Assembly: GCF_000299355.1 (NCBI RefSeq) | Contig: NC_018664.1 | Coordinates: forward strand, 2,712,380 to 2,776,379 | Direction: 5' to 3' | DNA: 64,000 bases | From: Gottschalkia acidurici 9a | GTDB taxonomy: Bacteria; Bacillota; Clostridia; Tissierellales; Gottschalkiaceae | Shown here: positions 34,897 to 45,041 of the stretch, piece by piece | Layout of the letters: every line of letters begins with the position of its first letter | Numbering within the stretch: the stretch's first letter is position 1 | The notes under the pieces: model-generated | Told to the model about the DNA's origin: nothing | What the model saw: the letters and a program-made list of their open reading frames with translations, nothing else | The model's database searches: none | Translations under genes and position numbers: made by a program

Positions 34897-36267
34897 CTAT
34901 TTAATATGTTCTAGTTTGTATCCTCTTTCTTCTAGCCCTTTTAAAACTCCCGTTTTTCCAAATAGGTGTCCAGCTCCAAATACTACAAAGTAAGTTCCTT
35001 CATCTTCTGAATTTAAATAACCATCTATTTTTTTAGTCATATTTATGTTTCTTTCATGCCATAGCTTTTCATTATATTCCGTATCTTCTTTTGTAGCAAT
35101 ATTTATAATTTCTTCAAACCCATTAATATCTGAGTTTTTCCAGTAGTTCCACATTGTCTGCATCATTTCTCCCTGAATTGTAATATCATTATTAGTTTTA
35201 CCTAAAGATAATAGTGTACCTTCTAAGTTTTCTTCTTGGGTTTCTGGAGAAAAGTTGTCAAATAAATCAAACTGAAACTTAGCCCCTTCTAATTCCAGTA
35301 TTTCTTTATTAAAAACGCCTTTTGTTAAAAAATATTGATCAATACCCATTGCTTTCTCATATTCTGAAGTCTGGTAATCTAGAGTAGCTAGTGATAAAGC
35401 AGTATACCATGGTTTCGCTTTTTCAAATATAGAGTAATCTATACCATATTCCTCTAACTTTTTTAATAAGAGTTCGTGGGTTTCTTCAGATATATTATCT
35501 TTCAAACTACCTTCTTTATAAAACCCTTTGTCTAAAATTTCATTTTGAATATTCTCTAAGTCTAATATATTTACTTCAACTGATAAATGAGTTGAATCCT
35601 TAAATATATCAGTTATTTTACTATCTAAAGGATATAAATCTTTCTTTGCTATATGTATTGATCCAAGTATATAGACATCATTCTTACCACCTGAAACTTT
35701 CCACATTAAGCCCTTGGATGTATTCCCTAGTTCTTTAGCTACAAGTTCATATATTCTTTTTGATATTATAATAGCCTGTTCCTTAGTACATCTGCTTTTT
35801 AGCTTTAAGTCATTTCCCGATCCTTTCAAGATATTTTTAGAAATCATATATTTAACTGGATCAGTCTCATCTATTTTCACATTACCTATAGCCTTTAAAG
35901 TGTTGTAAAACACGGCCATAACATCTTCTTTTGTAACATATTCATTTAAACTTATCTTAGTATTATCAATTTTATCTTTGTTACTACTATCAGTGTCTAA
36001 GCTGTTATAAAGCAAAGTATCTAATGTTAATAAATCCTCAGCAGTTATATGTTTTTTATAATCTTTAGATAGCTCCTGATTTATAACACCATATATTTCT
36101 GCATCTATTATCTCATCCACAGCCCATTTACTTGGTACATCTTGAGATACGTTGTCTTCTAAACTAATTTCACCTGAAAGTGCATAAGTTGAGTTTGGTA
36201 ATATAAAGCTTGAAATAAACAGTGTTAAAGCTATTAAAAATGATGATACTTTAATATTTATTTTCAA
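34897..36267 (-). CDS. Secreted TraB/GumN-family protein with SLH-like N-terminal region
   Basis: About 456 residues. A signal peptide (SSFLIALTLFISSFILPNS, TYALS) is followed by about 150 residues with helical repeats like S-layer-homology domains (WAVDEIIDAEIYGVINQEL, EYVTKEDVMAVFYNTLKAI). The TraB domain starts near 185 with YILGSIHIAKKDLYPL and ends with TYFVVFGAGHLFGKTGVLKG (GxxH motifs thought to bind metal). Related proteins include putative membrane-associated proteases. AAAGGAG lies within the longer frame, 11 bases before TTG 36267, so I prefer that start to ATG 36288. Confidence 0.85.
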   Translation of the reverse strand: MKINIKVSSFLIALTLFISSFILPNSTYALSGEISLEDNVSQDVPSKWAVDEIIDAEIYGVINQELSKDYKKHITAEDLLTLDTLLYNSLDTDSSNKDKIDNTKISLNEYVTKEDVMAVFYNTLKAIGNVKIDETDPVKYMISKNILKGSGNDLKLKSRCTKEQAIIISKRIYELVAKELGNTSKGLMWKVSGGKNDVYILGSIHIAKKDLYPLDSKITDIFKDSTHLSVEVNILDLENIQNEILDKGFYKEGSLKDNISEETHELLLKKLEEYGIDYSIFEKAKPWYTALSLATLDYQTSEYEKAMGIDQYFLTKGVFNKEILELEGAKFQFDLFDNFSPETQEENLEGTLLSLGKTNNDITIQGEMMQTMWNYWKNSDINGFEEIINIATKEDTEYNEKLWHERNINMTKKIDGYLNSEDEGTYFVVFGAGHLFGKTGVLKGLEERGYKLEHIK

Positions 36268-36466
36268 TTCTATACAATCTCCTTTCATATTTCTTTATGT
36301 AAAAAATTATCCCTTTAGTAATTTAGTTATAGTATAAAGTATTCCAGCATATCTTAATATTGCCTTTAGTAATTAATAGTAATGACCTAAGTCATTTTAT
36401 ATACTTAATTTTACTTGAGGCTTATTAAAATATGTAATAAACTATTATATGTTACCAAAATATATC

Positions 36467-36496
36467 TTGACTAATTAAAACTTGATAAAATAATAC
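36467..36496 (+). promoter_or_regulatory. Promoter of the M20 amidohydrolase gene
   Basis: TTGACT (36467-36472), 18 bases, TAATAC (36491-36496), about 65 bases before the start codon. Confidence 0.55.
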
Positions 36497-36568
36497 AAAC
36501 ATATCTAATTTAAAATATAGTAATGTCTGTTTTATATTTGTTTATAAAAGTTCGAAAGGATGATATTG

Positions 36569-37747
36569 TTGGATCTTAAAGATTATATTTCTCTTTACGA
36601 GGATTACGTGATAAACCTTAGAAGGTTTTTTCATGAGTATCCTGAGTTAAGTGGTGAAGAAATAAACACATCTATGAAAATAAGAGAAGAACTAGATAAG
36701 ATGAATATTGAATATGAGATCGTAGGGGATTTTGGAATAATAGGAACTTTGAAAGGAAGAAATCAGGGTAAGACAATTGCACTTAGAGCTGATATGGATG
36801 CACTTCCAATCCCAGAAAGTGAATTTAACTTATCTCAAAAAAAGTCGATAATATCAAGTATAAGTAATATATCTCATGCATGTGGCCATGATGGTCATTC
36901 CGCTATGCTCCTTGGTACTGCAAAAATATTATCTGATTTAAGAAATAGTTTTGATGGTACTATTCTTTTTTGTTTTGAGCAAGGAGAAGAAGATGGTTCT
37001 GGGGTACTTCCCATGCTTGAAAAATTGGAACCCAAGAATGTAGATGCTATGTGGGGGATACATCTATATTCTGAACTTCCTTCAGGCATGATATGTGTTG
37101 ACGAAGGTCCTAGAATGTCTGGAGCTACTGTTTTTAGTGTCAATATAAGTGGAAAAGGAGGTCATGGTTCTAGTCCTCATCAGACTATAGATCCTATAAA
37201 TTGTACCGTTCAAATAATATCTAACTTATCATCTATATTGTCAAGAGAATTGAATCCAATTGATACAGGGGTACTAACTATTGGACACATAAACGCAGGA
37301 AAGGCACCAAACGTTATTCCTGATTCGGCTCTATTTAGTGGAACTATGAGATATTTTGACTTAGATATAGGAGCCCAAATTATAGAATCTTTCAAAAGAA
37401 TAGTATTTAATACTGCTTCTGCCCATAACTGTATAGTCAACTTAACCCTAGATGGTCCTGGCTATCCTGTTATAAACGATTCTAATTTATCTTTTTTAGC
37501 CAAAACTTCTATTGAAAATAGTATAGGTAAAGAATTCTTAACTAGTTGTAAACCTTGGATGGCATCTGAGTCTATGTCACGTTACCTTAGAAAATATCCT
37601 GGTGTTTTCGCATTTTTAGGAATAAATAATACAGGACTTGGCACTGGTGCTCCACATCATAACCCTAGCTTCGATATTGATGAGTCTTGCTTAAAAAATG
37701 GTGTAGCTTCATCTGTTCAGTTTGCATTAGACTTCTTAAAATCTTAA
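36569..37747 (+). CDS. M20-family amidohydrolase (N-acyl-amino-acid / hippurate hydrolase-like)
   Basis: About 392 residues of the M20D group. Metal-binding motifs are ALRADMDALPI, SHACGHDGHSAMLLG, FEQGEEDGSG and WGIHLYSELPSG, with GAPHHNPSFDIDE at the C-terminus. The dimerisation domain begins at about 175 (VNISGKGGHGSSPHQTIDPI). It releases an amino acid from an N-acyl conjugate; the acyl group is unknown. GAAAGGA precedes two tandem TTG codons (36566, 36569). An ATG at 36560 overlaps that ribosome site, so a TTG start is more likely. It is monocistronic. Confidence 0.92.
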   Translation: MDLKDYISLYEDYVINLRRFFHEYPELSGEEINTSMKIREELDKMNIEYEIVGDFGIIGTLKGRNQGKTIALRADMDALPIPESEFNLSQKKSIISSISNISHACGHDGHSAMLLGTAKILSDLRNSFDGTILFCFEQGEEDGSGVLPMLEKLEPKNVDAMWGIHLYSELPSGMICVDEGPRMSGATVFSVNISGKGGHGSSPHQTIDPINCTVQIISNLSSILSRELNPIDTGVLTIGHINAGKAPNVIPDSALFSGTMRYFDLDIGAQIIESFKRIVFNTASAHNCIVNLTLDGPGYPVINDSNLSFLAKTSIENSIGKEFLTSCKPWMASESMSRYLRKYPGVFAFLGINNTGLGTGAPHHNPSFDIDESCLKNGVASSVQFALDFLKS

Positions 37748-37889
37748 ATAAACTTATATTTAATTTTATAGGTTGATTAATAAGTGTTTTGTTATATTTA
37801 CATTTATTACATCTTATAATATTGTCTTTTTTATATGGTAGTTATATCCATTTTAGTATGTAATTTAATCAAAGCTCAGGAGGAATGCA

Positions 37890-39860
37890 ATGTTTGCAGA
37901 AATATTTGACAAAAGAAAAGCGCTGAAATTTTTATTTACTTTATGTTTATTTTTTTTAATGTACTACATATACTTTCATGATTTAAAATCGTTCTTATTT
38001 ATAACAGATAGTTTGGAAGCTTTAATGGGATTTATTATTGCAACTATAGCCATAAATACTTACAATATATCAAGAAACAAAATATTTACTTTTTTAGCTA
38101 TATCTCTAGGTTTCTTTAGTATAACAGAGGTAGCTTCCGTATTGTTCAACTACTATAATTATCTTGATACTCTATTGAGTGAACATATGTATATACAAAT
38201 TTTCGGAAGTTATTTAAAGATTTTTTCTATCATATTATCTTATAAATTTTATGATAAATATATTAATTTTAAGTTAATCAATCTCTTATATTTTATTGCA
38301 GTTTTAAGTTTTCTTTTACTTTTATTTGTTTTTAATGTGTTTCCATCTATATATACTACTGTATTCTTAAACTTTACTATAAAAGATCTTCTTAATTTTA
38401 TACTATATATGATTTCTTTATATTCATTATATATGTTCTATAAAAATGATGATAATCTTAACTTAAGCGATATGAGAATTTTAATGTATATAGCATTTTT
38501 CTTTAACTTCGCTATAACTTTATTTTGTTTACATAGAACAGGAAAGCCTAGCAGTATTTTTAGATTTGCTGCAAATATTTCATTATTAGTTCATCTTTAC
38601 TTTATGTGTAAAGTTATTATTCAGGCTGTTTTAGTTAAACCATATAATATGCTGTTTTATGATCTAGATAAGAAATCTAAGGAACTTGAAAAAAGTAAAG
38701 ATTTATATAAAGGTTTAGTTGATTCGTTACCTGCATCCGTACTTATAAGAAAAAATAATAAAATTTTATTTTCAAACGTTACATCTTTAAATTTATTTAA
38801 ATGTAATGAAAAAGATGGTTTAAAAGGTAAAGATATAACTAGTATGATACCTAGTGATCATATAATTGATTTTATGAAAAATTCGAAAAGTCGTAAAGAT
38901 TCTTTTGAAACTAAATTTAAAACTTACGATGAAGATACATTTGATGCTATGGTTAGTGAGATAAATGTCACATTTGAGGATTCCCAATGTGTTTTAGCTT
39001 TAATTAGAGATATTTCTGAACGTAAAAAAATTGATGAACTTAATATGAAGCTTCAGAAAAAAATAGAAGAAGATAATCTTAGAACTGAATTCTTCTCTAA
39101 TCTTTCCCATGAGCTTAAAACACCTATAAACGTTATTTATAGTATTCTTCAACTTGAAGATATCTATATTAAAAATAGAGACATTGATGGTATAGAAAAA
39201 CACAATCATGTATTAAAGCAAAATTGTTTTAGACTTCTTAGAATATGTAATAATCTTATAGATGTCACAAGAATAGATGGTGGTTTTTTTAAACCTAATA
39301 TGAAGTGTAAAAACATTGTTCATACAATAGAAAGTATAGTTGACTCTGTTGTGTATTACATAGGATCCAAGAATATGGAGATTGTATTTGATACCCAGTC
39401 TGAGGAAATTTATACTCTATATGATGAGGACTTAGTAGAAAGAATTATTTTAAATCTGATTTCAAATTCATTAAAATATGGAAATCAGTACGGAAATATA
39501 TGGGTCAATATATATGATGAACAGGAAAATATAAAAATAATTTTTAAAGATGATGGTCCTGGAATAGCAAAAGATGAGTGCGAAAATATATTTGAACGAT
39601 TTGTTCAAGTAGACAGATCTTTTACAAGAAAATGTGAGGGAAGTGGACTTGGTCTTTCTCTTGTAAAATCTCTCATAGAACTTCATAATGGAAGTATAAC
39701 CTTAAATAGTGGTGAAGGTTTAGGATGTGAATTTATAATTCGACTTCCTAAGTACTCAGACCTTATTATTGATGAAGTAGCCGTGTCTAATGATAAAGTA
39801 TTAGAAAACAATGATCTTGTTGATAAAGTTCAAATAGAATTTTCTGATATCTATCTGTAA
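37890..39860 (+). CDS. MASE3-PAS sensor histidine kinase, copy 1
   Basis: 656 residues. The N-terminal MASE3 membrane sensor has seven or eight TM helices (about 10-250). PAS spans about 265-375 (YKGLVDSLPASVLIRKNNKI). HisKA has its His in FFSNLSHELKTPINVIYSIL and HATPase_c ends GSGLGLSLVKSLIELHNGSI. The C-terminus ends VQIEFSDIYL. A close paralogue with the same ending lies 6 kb away on the other side of the sulfate transport genes. No response regulator is adjacent. The start lies eight bases after AGGAGG. Confidence 0.92.
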   Translation: MFAEIFDKRKALKFLFTLCLFFLMYYIYFHDLKSFLFITDSLEALMGFIIATIAINTYNISRNKIFTFLAISLGFFSITEVASVLFNYYNYLDTLLSEHMYIQIFGSYLKIFSIILSYKFYDKYINFKLINLLYFIAVLSFLLLLFVFNVFPSIYTTVFLNFTIKDLLNFILYMISLYSLYMFYKNDDNLNLSDMRILMYIAFFFNFAITLFCLHRTGKPSSIFRFAANISLLVHLYFMCKVIIQAVLVKPYNMLFYDLDKKSKELEKSKDLYKGLVDSLPASVLIRKNNKILFSNVTSLNLFKCNEKDGLKGKDITSMIPSDHIIDFMKNSKSRKDSFETKFKTYDEDTFDAMVSEINVTFEDSQCVLALIRDISERKKIDELNMKLQKKIEEDNLRTEFFSNLSHELKTPINVIYSILQLEDIYIKNRDIDGIEKHNHVLKQNCFRLLRICNNLIDVTRIDGGFFKPNMKCKNIVHTIESIVDSVVYYIGSKNMEIVFDTQSEEIYTLYDEDLVERIILNLISNSLKYGNQYGNIWVNIYDEQENIKIIFKDDGPGIAKDECENIFERFVQVDRSFTRKCEGSGLGLSLVKSLIELHNGSITLNSGEGLGCEFIIRLPKYSDLIIDEVAVSNDKVLENNDLVDKVQIEFSDIYL

Positions 39861-39866
39861 ATATAT

Positions 39867-39906
39867 AATAGCCGTATATCTATTAAAATATAGATATACG
39901 GCTATT
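39867..39906. terminator. Bidirectional terminator
   Basis: A 17-bp stem (ATAGCCGTATATCTAT and complement) with a 6-base loop, followed by TTTTT on the plus strand. It lies between the convergent kinase and cysA, whose stop is two bases away. Confidence 0.9.
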
Positions 39907-39907
39907 T

Positions 39908-40981
39908 TTATATAACATAATCTTCAGGTATAAACACTTTCACATCTTTAAGTCTTACAAATACCGCTTCACCAGTTTTAAGATTAAGCTCTTTATAAAC
40001 ATCTCTACTTAGTTCAGCCTCTAGATACTGATCCTCGTCTTCTCTTTTTAACTCTATATGAATAGTAGATCCTAATGGTCTTATAAATATAATCTTAGCT
40101 CTTATAAACCCTTTGCCTGTATGTTCTCTTTTTATTTCTATATTATATGGTCTTACATAACTCACTGCATTCTCACTAGTTCTATCCATATATTCTGGGG
40201 CATCAAATTCAGCAGTTCCTATCCTAACTTTTCCTCCTTGAACTCTACCTTTAAACAAGTTTACATTTCCAAGAAAGTTATATACAAAAGGTGTAGCTGG
40301 ATTTTCATATACCTCCTCGGGAGTTCCTATCTGTTCTATTTTACCTTGATTTAAAATTACGATTCTATCTGCAACATCCATAGCTTCCTCCTGATCATGA
40401 GTTACAAATAGGCTTGTAATTGATATATCATTATGGAGATTTCTAAGCCATCTTCTTAAATCTTTCCGAACTTTAGCATCTAGCGCTCCAAATGGTTCAT
40501 CAAGAAGCAATACTTTAGGTTCCACCGCTAAGGCTCTTGCTAGAGCTATCCTTTGTCTTTGACCTCCAGATAGCTGAGTTGGATACCTATTTCCAAATTC
40601 CTTCATTTTAACTAACTCTAATAGTTCTTCTACTTTTTCTTTTATCTCCTTCTTACTAAGTCTATATTTTTTAGGACGAATATTTAATCCAAATGCTATA
40701 TTATCAAATACAGTCATCTGTTTAAATAGCGCATAATGCTGAAATACAAACCCTACACCACGATCCTGAACTCTTTTTTTAGTATGATCTTCTCCATTAA
40801 ACAAGATATTTCCATAGTCTGAAGTCTCAAGCCCAGCTATTATTCTTAGTAAAGTAGTTTTACCTGAACCAGAAGGTCCTAGTAATGCAACTAATTCTCC
40901 GGTCTTTACTTCTAAGTTAATATTTTCTAATGCCTTATAACTTTCAAAACTTTTAGATACATCATTTACTTCTATGCTCAT
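39908..40981 (-). CDS. cysA: Sulfate/thiosulfate ABC transporter ATPase CysA
   Basis: 357 residues with Walker [10 protein letters not shown], signature [15 protein letters not shown], Walker [17 protein letters not shown], the H-loop in [14 protein letters not shown] and a C-terminal TOBE-like regulatory region ([14 protein letters not shown]). The [20 protein letters not shown]-type Q-loop segment is typical of CysA. It is the last gene of sbp-cysT-cysW-cysA and energises sulfate import. Confidence 0.95.
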   Translation of the reverse strand: MSIEVNDVSKSFESYKALENINLEVKTGELVALLGPSGSGKTTLLRIIAGLETSDYGNILFNGEDHTKKRVQDRGVGFVFQHYALFKQMTVFDNIAFGLNIRPKKYRLSKKEIKEKVEELLELVKMKEFGNRYPTQLSGGQRQRIALARALAVEPKVLLLDEPFGALDAKVRKDLRRWLRNLHNDISITSLFVTHDQEEAMDVADRIVILNQGKIEQIGTPEEVYENPATPFVYNFLGNVNLFKGRVQGGKVRIGTAEFDAPEYMDRTSENAVSYVRPYNIEIKREHTGKGFIRAKIIFIRPLGSTIHIELKREDEDQYLEAELSRDVYKELNLKTGEAVFVRLKDVKVFIPEDYVI

Positions 40982-40993
40982 AAAATCATCCCC

Positions 40994-41875
40994 CTAATTT
41001 TCTAACTCTTTGCTTATCTTCCACCCTATAAATTTCTTTAATATCAAATTTATTATGGCTATTATGGTTAACAAGGATGCTACTGAAAAAGCAGATACAA
41101 ATTTATATTCGTTATATAATATCTCTACATGTAATGGTAGTGTTGTCGTAACACCCCTTATATGTCCAGAAACTACTGACACTGCACCAAATTCACCTGC
41201 TGCTCTAGCTAGCGTCAATACTATTCCATATAAAAGGGCCCATTTTATATTAGGAAGAGTGACTAAAAAAAAAGTCTTCCATCCACTAGCCCCTAATGTT
41301 AATGCTGCTTCTTCTTCAGTACTTCCTTGGGATTGCATAAGAGGGATAAGTTCTCTTGCAACAAATGGAAATGTCACAAATATAGTTGCTAGTATTATCC
41401 CTGGAGTATTAAATATGATTCTTATGTCATGATTAGTTAAAAAATCTCCGAGAAGTCCATGACTATTACTGAATAATAACACAAATATAAATCCAGCAAT
41501 AACTGGAGAAATAGCAAATGGTAAGTCTATTATAGTTATAAGAAGATTTTTTCCCCTGAACTCAAATTTAGCTATTGCCCATGCTGCTATTACTCCAAAT
41601 ATAGTATTTAGTGGAACCGATATTAATATAGTTATTAGTGATAGCCTCAAAGCTTTTATAGTCATTACATCTTTTATAGAATCTATATATACTAGCACCC
41701 CATTTTGTAATGCTTTAGAAAATACTGCTACAAGTGGTATAACTAAAATTAGTCCTACATAAATTAAAGCTATAGATACTAAAATCCACTGTACTAACTT
41801 TGACTCTTTCGTTACCTCAATGTTTGACGTAGTCTTAGAATCTTCTTTTTCTTTTAATGATATATCTACACTCAA
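40994..41875 (-). CDS. cysW: Sulfate ABC transporter permease CysW
   Basis: 293 residues, six TM helices. The EAA loop EEEAALTLGASGWKTFFLVT contacts CysA. The stretch ARAAGEFGAVSVVSGHIRGV (with its TTTLPLHVEILYNEY follow-on) is diagnostic of CysW. It starts 19 bases after cysT and ends 12 before cysA. Confidence 0.95.
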   Translation of the reverse strand: MSVDISLKEKEDSKTTSNIEVTKESKLVQWILVSIALIYVGLILVIPLVAVFSKALQNGVLVYIDSIKDVMTIKALRLSLITILISVPLNTIFGVIAAWAIAKFEFRGKNLLITIIDLPFAISPVIAGFIFVLLFSNSHGLLGDFLTNHDIRIIFNTPGIILATIFVTFPFVARELIPLMQSQGSTEEEAALTLGASGWKTFFLVTLPNIKWALLYGIVLTLARAAGEFGAVSVVSGHIRGVTTTLPLHVEILYNEYKFVSAFSVASLLTIIAIINLILKKFIGWKISKELEN

Positions 41876-41894
41876 TATAATCCCTCCTTTACAA

Positions 41895-42740
41895 TTAGGT
41901 ATGTTTAGTAGCTACTTTCCATTGAATAAAATTTATTATAAGCAATAATATAAAAGAAATTACGAGCATGATTGCTGCAACTGCAGTAGCTCCAGTATAA
42001 TCATACTGTTCTAGTTTAGTCATAATTATAAGTGGAGATATTTCCGTTTTCATAGGCATATTTCCAGCAATAAATATAACAGAACCATATTCCCCTAAAG
42101 TTCTTGAAAAAGCTAAAGAAAATCCAGTTATTAATGCTGGCAATACTTCTGGAATTATAACTTTAGTAAAAGTTTGAAAACGTGTTGCTCCTAAACTAGC
42201 TGCCGCTTCTTCTAATTCTTTATCAAGATTAATTAGTACTGGCTGAACAGTTCTAATTATGAACGGAAACCCAACAAATATAAGTGCTACAACAATTCCT
42301 AAGAAAGTAAATGATACCTTTATTCCGAATAAACTCAGATACTTTCCTATCCATCCTTCTTCCGCATATAGTGTCGCTAATGTTATTCCAGCAACTGCTG
42401 TAGGAAGTGCAAAAGGCAAATCCACAAGTGCATCTATAATTTGCTTTCCTGGAAAATCATATCTAACCAATACCCATGCTAGTAAAAATCCGAAAACTAC
42501 ATTTACAAGACTTGCAATAAATGCGGCTCCAAAGCTTACTCTAAATGAATCCAAGACTCTTGGTTCTGTAGCTACCTGTATGAATTTTTCCCACCCCATA
42601 TTAGCAGTATTTAAAAATACCATTGATATTGGAATTAAAACTAGAAAACTAATATAAAGTACTGTAAATCCTAAAGTAAGTCCAAAGCCTGGTATTATAC
42701 TATATTTCTTGACCTTGGAAATTTTATGTGACAGTTCCAC
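41895..42740 (-). CDS. cysT: Sulfate ABC transporter permease CysT (CysU)
   Basis: About 281 residues with six TM helices and the EAA loop ELEEAAASLGATRFQTFTKV. The diagnostic segment SRTLGEYGSVIFIAGNMPMK is followed by TEISPLIIMTKLEQYDY. The start is GTG at 42740, with AAGGAGG about eight bases upstream; the frame is open a little further. It pairs with CysW as a heterodimeric channel. Confidence 0.95.
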   Translation of the reverse strand: MELSHKISKVKKYSIIPGFGLTLGFTVLYISFLVLIPISMVFLNTANMGWEKFIQVATEPRVLDSFRVSFGAAFIASLVNVVFGFLLAWVLVRYDFPGKQIIDALVDLPFALPTAVAGITLATLYAEEGWIGKYLSLFGIKVSFTFLGIVVALIFVGFPFIIRTVQPVLINLDKELEEAAASLGATRFQTFTKVIIPEVLPALITGFSLAFSRTLGEYGSVIFIAGNMPMKTEISPLIIMTKLEQYDYTGATAVAAIMLVISFILLLIINFIQWKVATKHT

Positions 42741-42822
42741 AACTATACCTCCTTGAACCAATATTCTATCTTTATATCAATATAGGGATGATGAACTTTA
42801 AGAAGTTTACCATCCCTATTTA

Positions 42823-43887
42823 TTATTTACTGATTATCTCATCAAAAACTCCGCCATCATCAAAGTGTTCTTTCTGTGCCTTACTCCATCCTCCAAATAC
42901 ATCATCTATTGTAAATAGTTCTATCTTAGGAAATTCACTTTCATACTTCTTCGCTATCTCTTGATTTCTTGGACGATAATAGTTTTTAGCTGCAATTTCT
43001 TGACCTATATCTGTATATAAGTATTCTAGATATGCTTCTGCAACTTCTCTTGTTCCTTTTTTATCTACATTTTCATCTACTACTGCTACTGGTGGTTCTG
43101 CTAATATACTTACTGAAGGTACTACTATTTCAAATTCTCCATCCCCAAATTCTTTCATTGATAATAAAGCTTCATTTTCCCAAGCTAATAAAACATCTCC
43201 TTGCTTACGTTCAACAAAAGTTGTAGTAGATCCCCTCGCTCCTGTATCTAGTACGGGAACATTAGCAAATAACTTCTTAACAAATTCTTTAGCTCCATCT
43301 GCATCTCCACCATTTCTTTTTAACTCATATCCCCATGCAGCAAGATAGTTCCATCGTGCTCCTCCAGATGTTTTTGGATTAGGTGTAATTACTTCTACTC
43401 CTTCTTTAACTAAATCATCCCAATCTTTTATTCCTTTAGGATTTCCAGCTCTAACTAAGAAAACTATAGTTGATGTGTATGGTGTAGAGTTATTTTCAAG
43501 TCTTTTTTGCCATCCTGACTTTATAATTTCTTTCTTAGTATTTATTGAGTCTATATCGTATGCAAGTGCCAGTGTAACTACGTCAGCATCTAATCCATCT
43601 AATACTGTACGCGCTTGCTTACCTGACCCTCCATGTGACTGTTCTACTTCTACCTCTTGCCCTGTTTTATCTTTCCAATAGCTTATAAATGATTTATTAA
43701 ACTCATCATATAATTCCCTTGTTGGATCATAAGAAACATTTAGAATTTTAACTTTTTCTGTATTTTTACTATCTGCAATATTGCTATTTGTTTGTTCTCC
43801 GCCCTTAGTACTGCAACCTATCAAAGCCCCTGTAGTAGTTAGAATTGCTAACACTAATGATAAATACTTACTTTTCAGCTTAATCAT
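42823..43887 (-). CDS. sbp: Sulfate/thiosulfate-binding lipoprotein (Sbp)
   Basis: About 354 residues. A lipoprotein signal peptide ends at lipobox GALIGC (Cys25). The mature protein is a type II periplasmic-binding fold with sulfate-binding landmarks [57 protein letters not shown] and [15 protein letters not shown]. It delivers sulfate to CysTWA. The start lies after GGAGGAG at 43893-43900; a longer in-frame start has none. First gene of the operon. Confidence 0.95.
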   Translation of the reverse strand: MIKLKSKYLSLVLAILTTTGALIGCSTKGGEQTNSNIADSKNTEKVKILNVSYDPTRELYDEFNKSFISYWKDKTGQEVEVEQSHGGSGKQARTVLDGLDADVVTLALAYDIDSINTKKEIIKSGWQKRLENNSTPYTSTIVFLVRAGNPKGIKDWDDLVKEGVEVITPNPKTSGGARWNYLAAWGYELKRNGGDADGAKEFVKKLFANVPVLDTGARGSTTTFVERKQGDVLLAWENEALLSMKEFGDGEFEIVVPSVSILAEPPVAVVDENVDKKGTREVAEAYLEYLYTDIGQEIAAKNYYRPRNQEIAKKYESEFPKIELFTIDDVFGGWSKAQKEHFDDGGVFDEIISK

Positions 43888-43916
43888 AATTTTCTCCTCC
43901 TTTTCAATACCCAAGT

Positions 43917-43930
43917 AATCCTATAGGTTA
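43917..43930. promoter_or_regulatory. Operator-like palindrome at the sbp transcription start
   Basis: AATCCTATAGGTTA (core CCTATAGG) overlaps the predicted transcription start of sbp. It shares AATCCTATA with the palindrome at 44012-44026. The pattern resembles binding sites of CymR-type Rrf2 regulators of sulfur genes, but the regulator is not known. Confidence 0.5.
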
Positions 43931-43936
43931 ATATGT

Positions 43937-43965
43937 ATATTATGTTAAATCTCATATAATGTCAA
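43937..43965 (-). promoter_or_regulatory. Promoter of the sulfate transport operon
   Basis: On the minus strand TTGACA (43965-43960), 17 bases, TAATAT (43942-43937), about 50 bases before sbp. Confidence 0.8.
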
Positions 43966-44011
43966 TACTATTTTTCTTTTTTATTTTTATTAATTTTAAG
44001 TCACTATACTG

Positions 44012-44026
44012 AATAGGAATCCTATA
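44012..44026. promoter_or_regulatory. Operator-like palindrome at the araC-family gene -35 region
   Basis: AATAGGAATCCTATA is a palindrome but for its central base. It takes the place of the -35 element of a plus-strand promoter whose -10 is TATAAT at 44035-44040. The poor -35 suggests activation, or repression by occlusion. Confidence 0.5.
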
Positions 44027-44065
44027 CACTATGTTATAATTTATATCAAAGGAAGGTGGGAGAAT

Positions 44066-44944
44066 ATGTTAGACACTAAGTATCAAAAGATTAAAAGGCT
44101 TATAGGTCCTATAACTAGTGAACAATTAAAGTATGTAGACAGTTTTCCTAGCGATAATTTAGGAGTATTTACGCCTGTTTCAGGACCGTGTCTATATTCT
44201 ATATCTCCTATGCATACTCATCCGTCTTATATGTTCGTGATTTATTTTAGCAACGATGCAACTCTAATTATAGATAATGTTAAAATTAAGTCGGAGCAGG
44301 GAAAACTTCAAGCATTATCTCCAAATATACCTCACCATGAAGTTTTGGATGAAGGTTTTAATAGATATATTGCAATATTTATTGACAAAGACTTTTTTGA
44401 ATTACAGCTTGAAGAATATAGTGTAAAAGATAATTTATTATTTAATGGAGAGTCTTATAGCTTATCTCCTAACCTCATTTCTAAAATAAAGGAGTTCATT
44501 TTAGAAATAGATAATGATATTCCAGGTGGACGAATAGTTGCTCACTGCATTAGTATTGAAATATGTCATATCATAATTAGAAGCATATTAAATATCAGTC
44601 ATAAGCGAGATATAATATCAACTCGTATGGAAATCGATAAAGTAATAAATTTTATTAGCTCAAATTATGGTGATAATATCTCAATAGATAAATTAGCTAA
44701 AGTGGCTTGTATGTCTTCGTCTCACCTTACTCGAATATTTAAAAGAGAATTACAAATATCACCTATGAAATATTTATATAGAGTGCGTATGAACAAAGTT
44801 AAAGAGCTTTTAAGACTTAAAGAAAAGTCCATAACGCAAATAGCCTTGGAGTGTGGCTTCAATAGCTCCTCTTACTTATCATCTTGCTTTTATAAGGATT
44901 TCAAAATTACCCCTACAGAATATCAGAATTCTTGGAATGAATGA
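44066..44944 (+). CDS. AraC-family transcriptional regulator
   Basis: 292 residues. The N-terminal cupin-like ligand domain includes PMHTHPSYMFVIYFSN and LSPNIPHHEVLDEGFNRYIA. The C-terminal pair of helix-turn-helices starts near 190 (KVINFISSNYGDNISIDKLA, KVACMSSSHLTRIFKREL) and ends ALECGFNSSSYLSSCFYKDF. It is divergent from the sulfate transporter, but a link to sulfur is only positional. A strong GGAAGGTGGGAG ribosome site. Confidence 0.92.
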   Translation: MLDTKYQKIKRLIGPITSEQLKYVDSFPSDNLGVFTPVSGPCLYSISPMHTHPSYMFVIYFSNDATLIIDNVKIKSEQGKLQALSPNIPHHEVLDEGFNRYIAIFIDKDFFELQLEEYSVKDNLLFNGESYSLSPNLISKIKEFILEIDNDIPGGRIVAHCISIEICHIIIRSILNISHKRDIISTRMEIDKVINFISSNYGDNISIDKLAKVACMSSSHLTRIFKRELQISPMKYLYRVRMNKVKELLRLKEKSITQIALECGFNSSSYLSSCFYKDFKITPTEYQNSWNE

Positions 44945-45041
44945 TTTAATTTTTAAAGACTATGATCGTTTTTTTAAAGACTCGTCTCCTAAATCTGTAT
45001 ATAATCTAATGAAATAATTCAATTAATTAGGGGGAGTTAAT

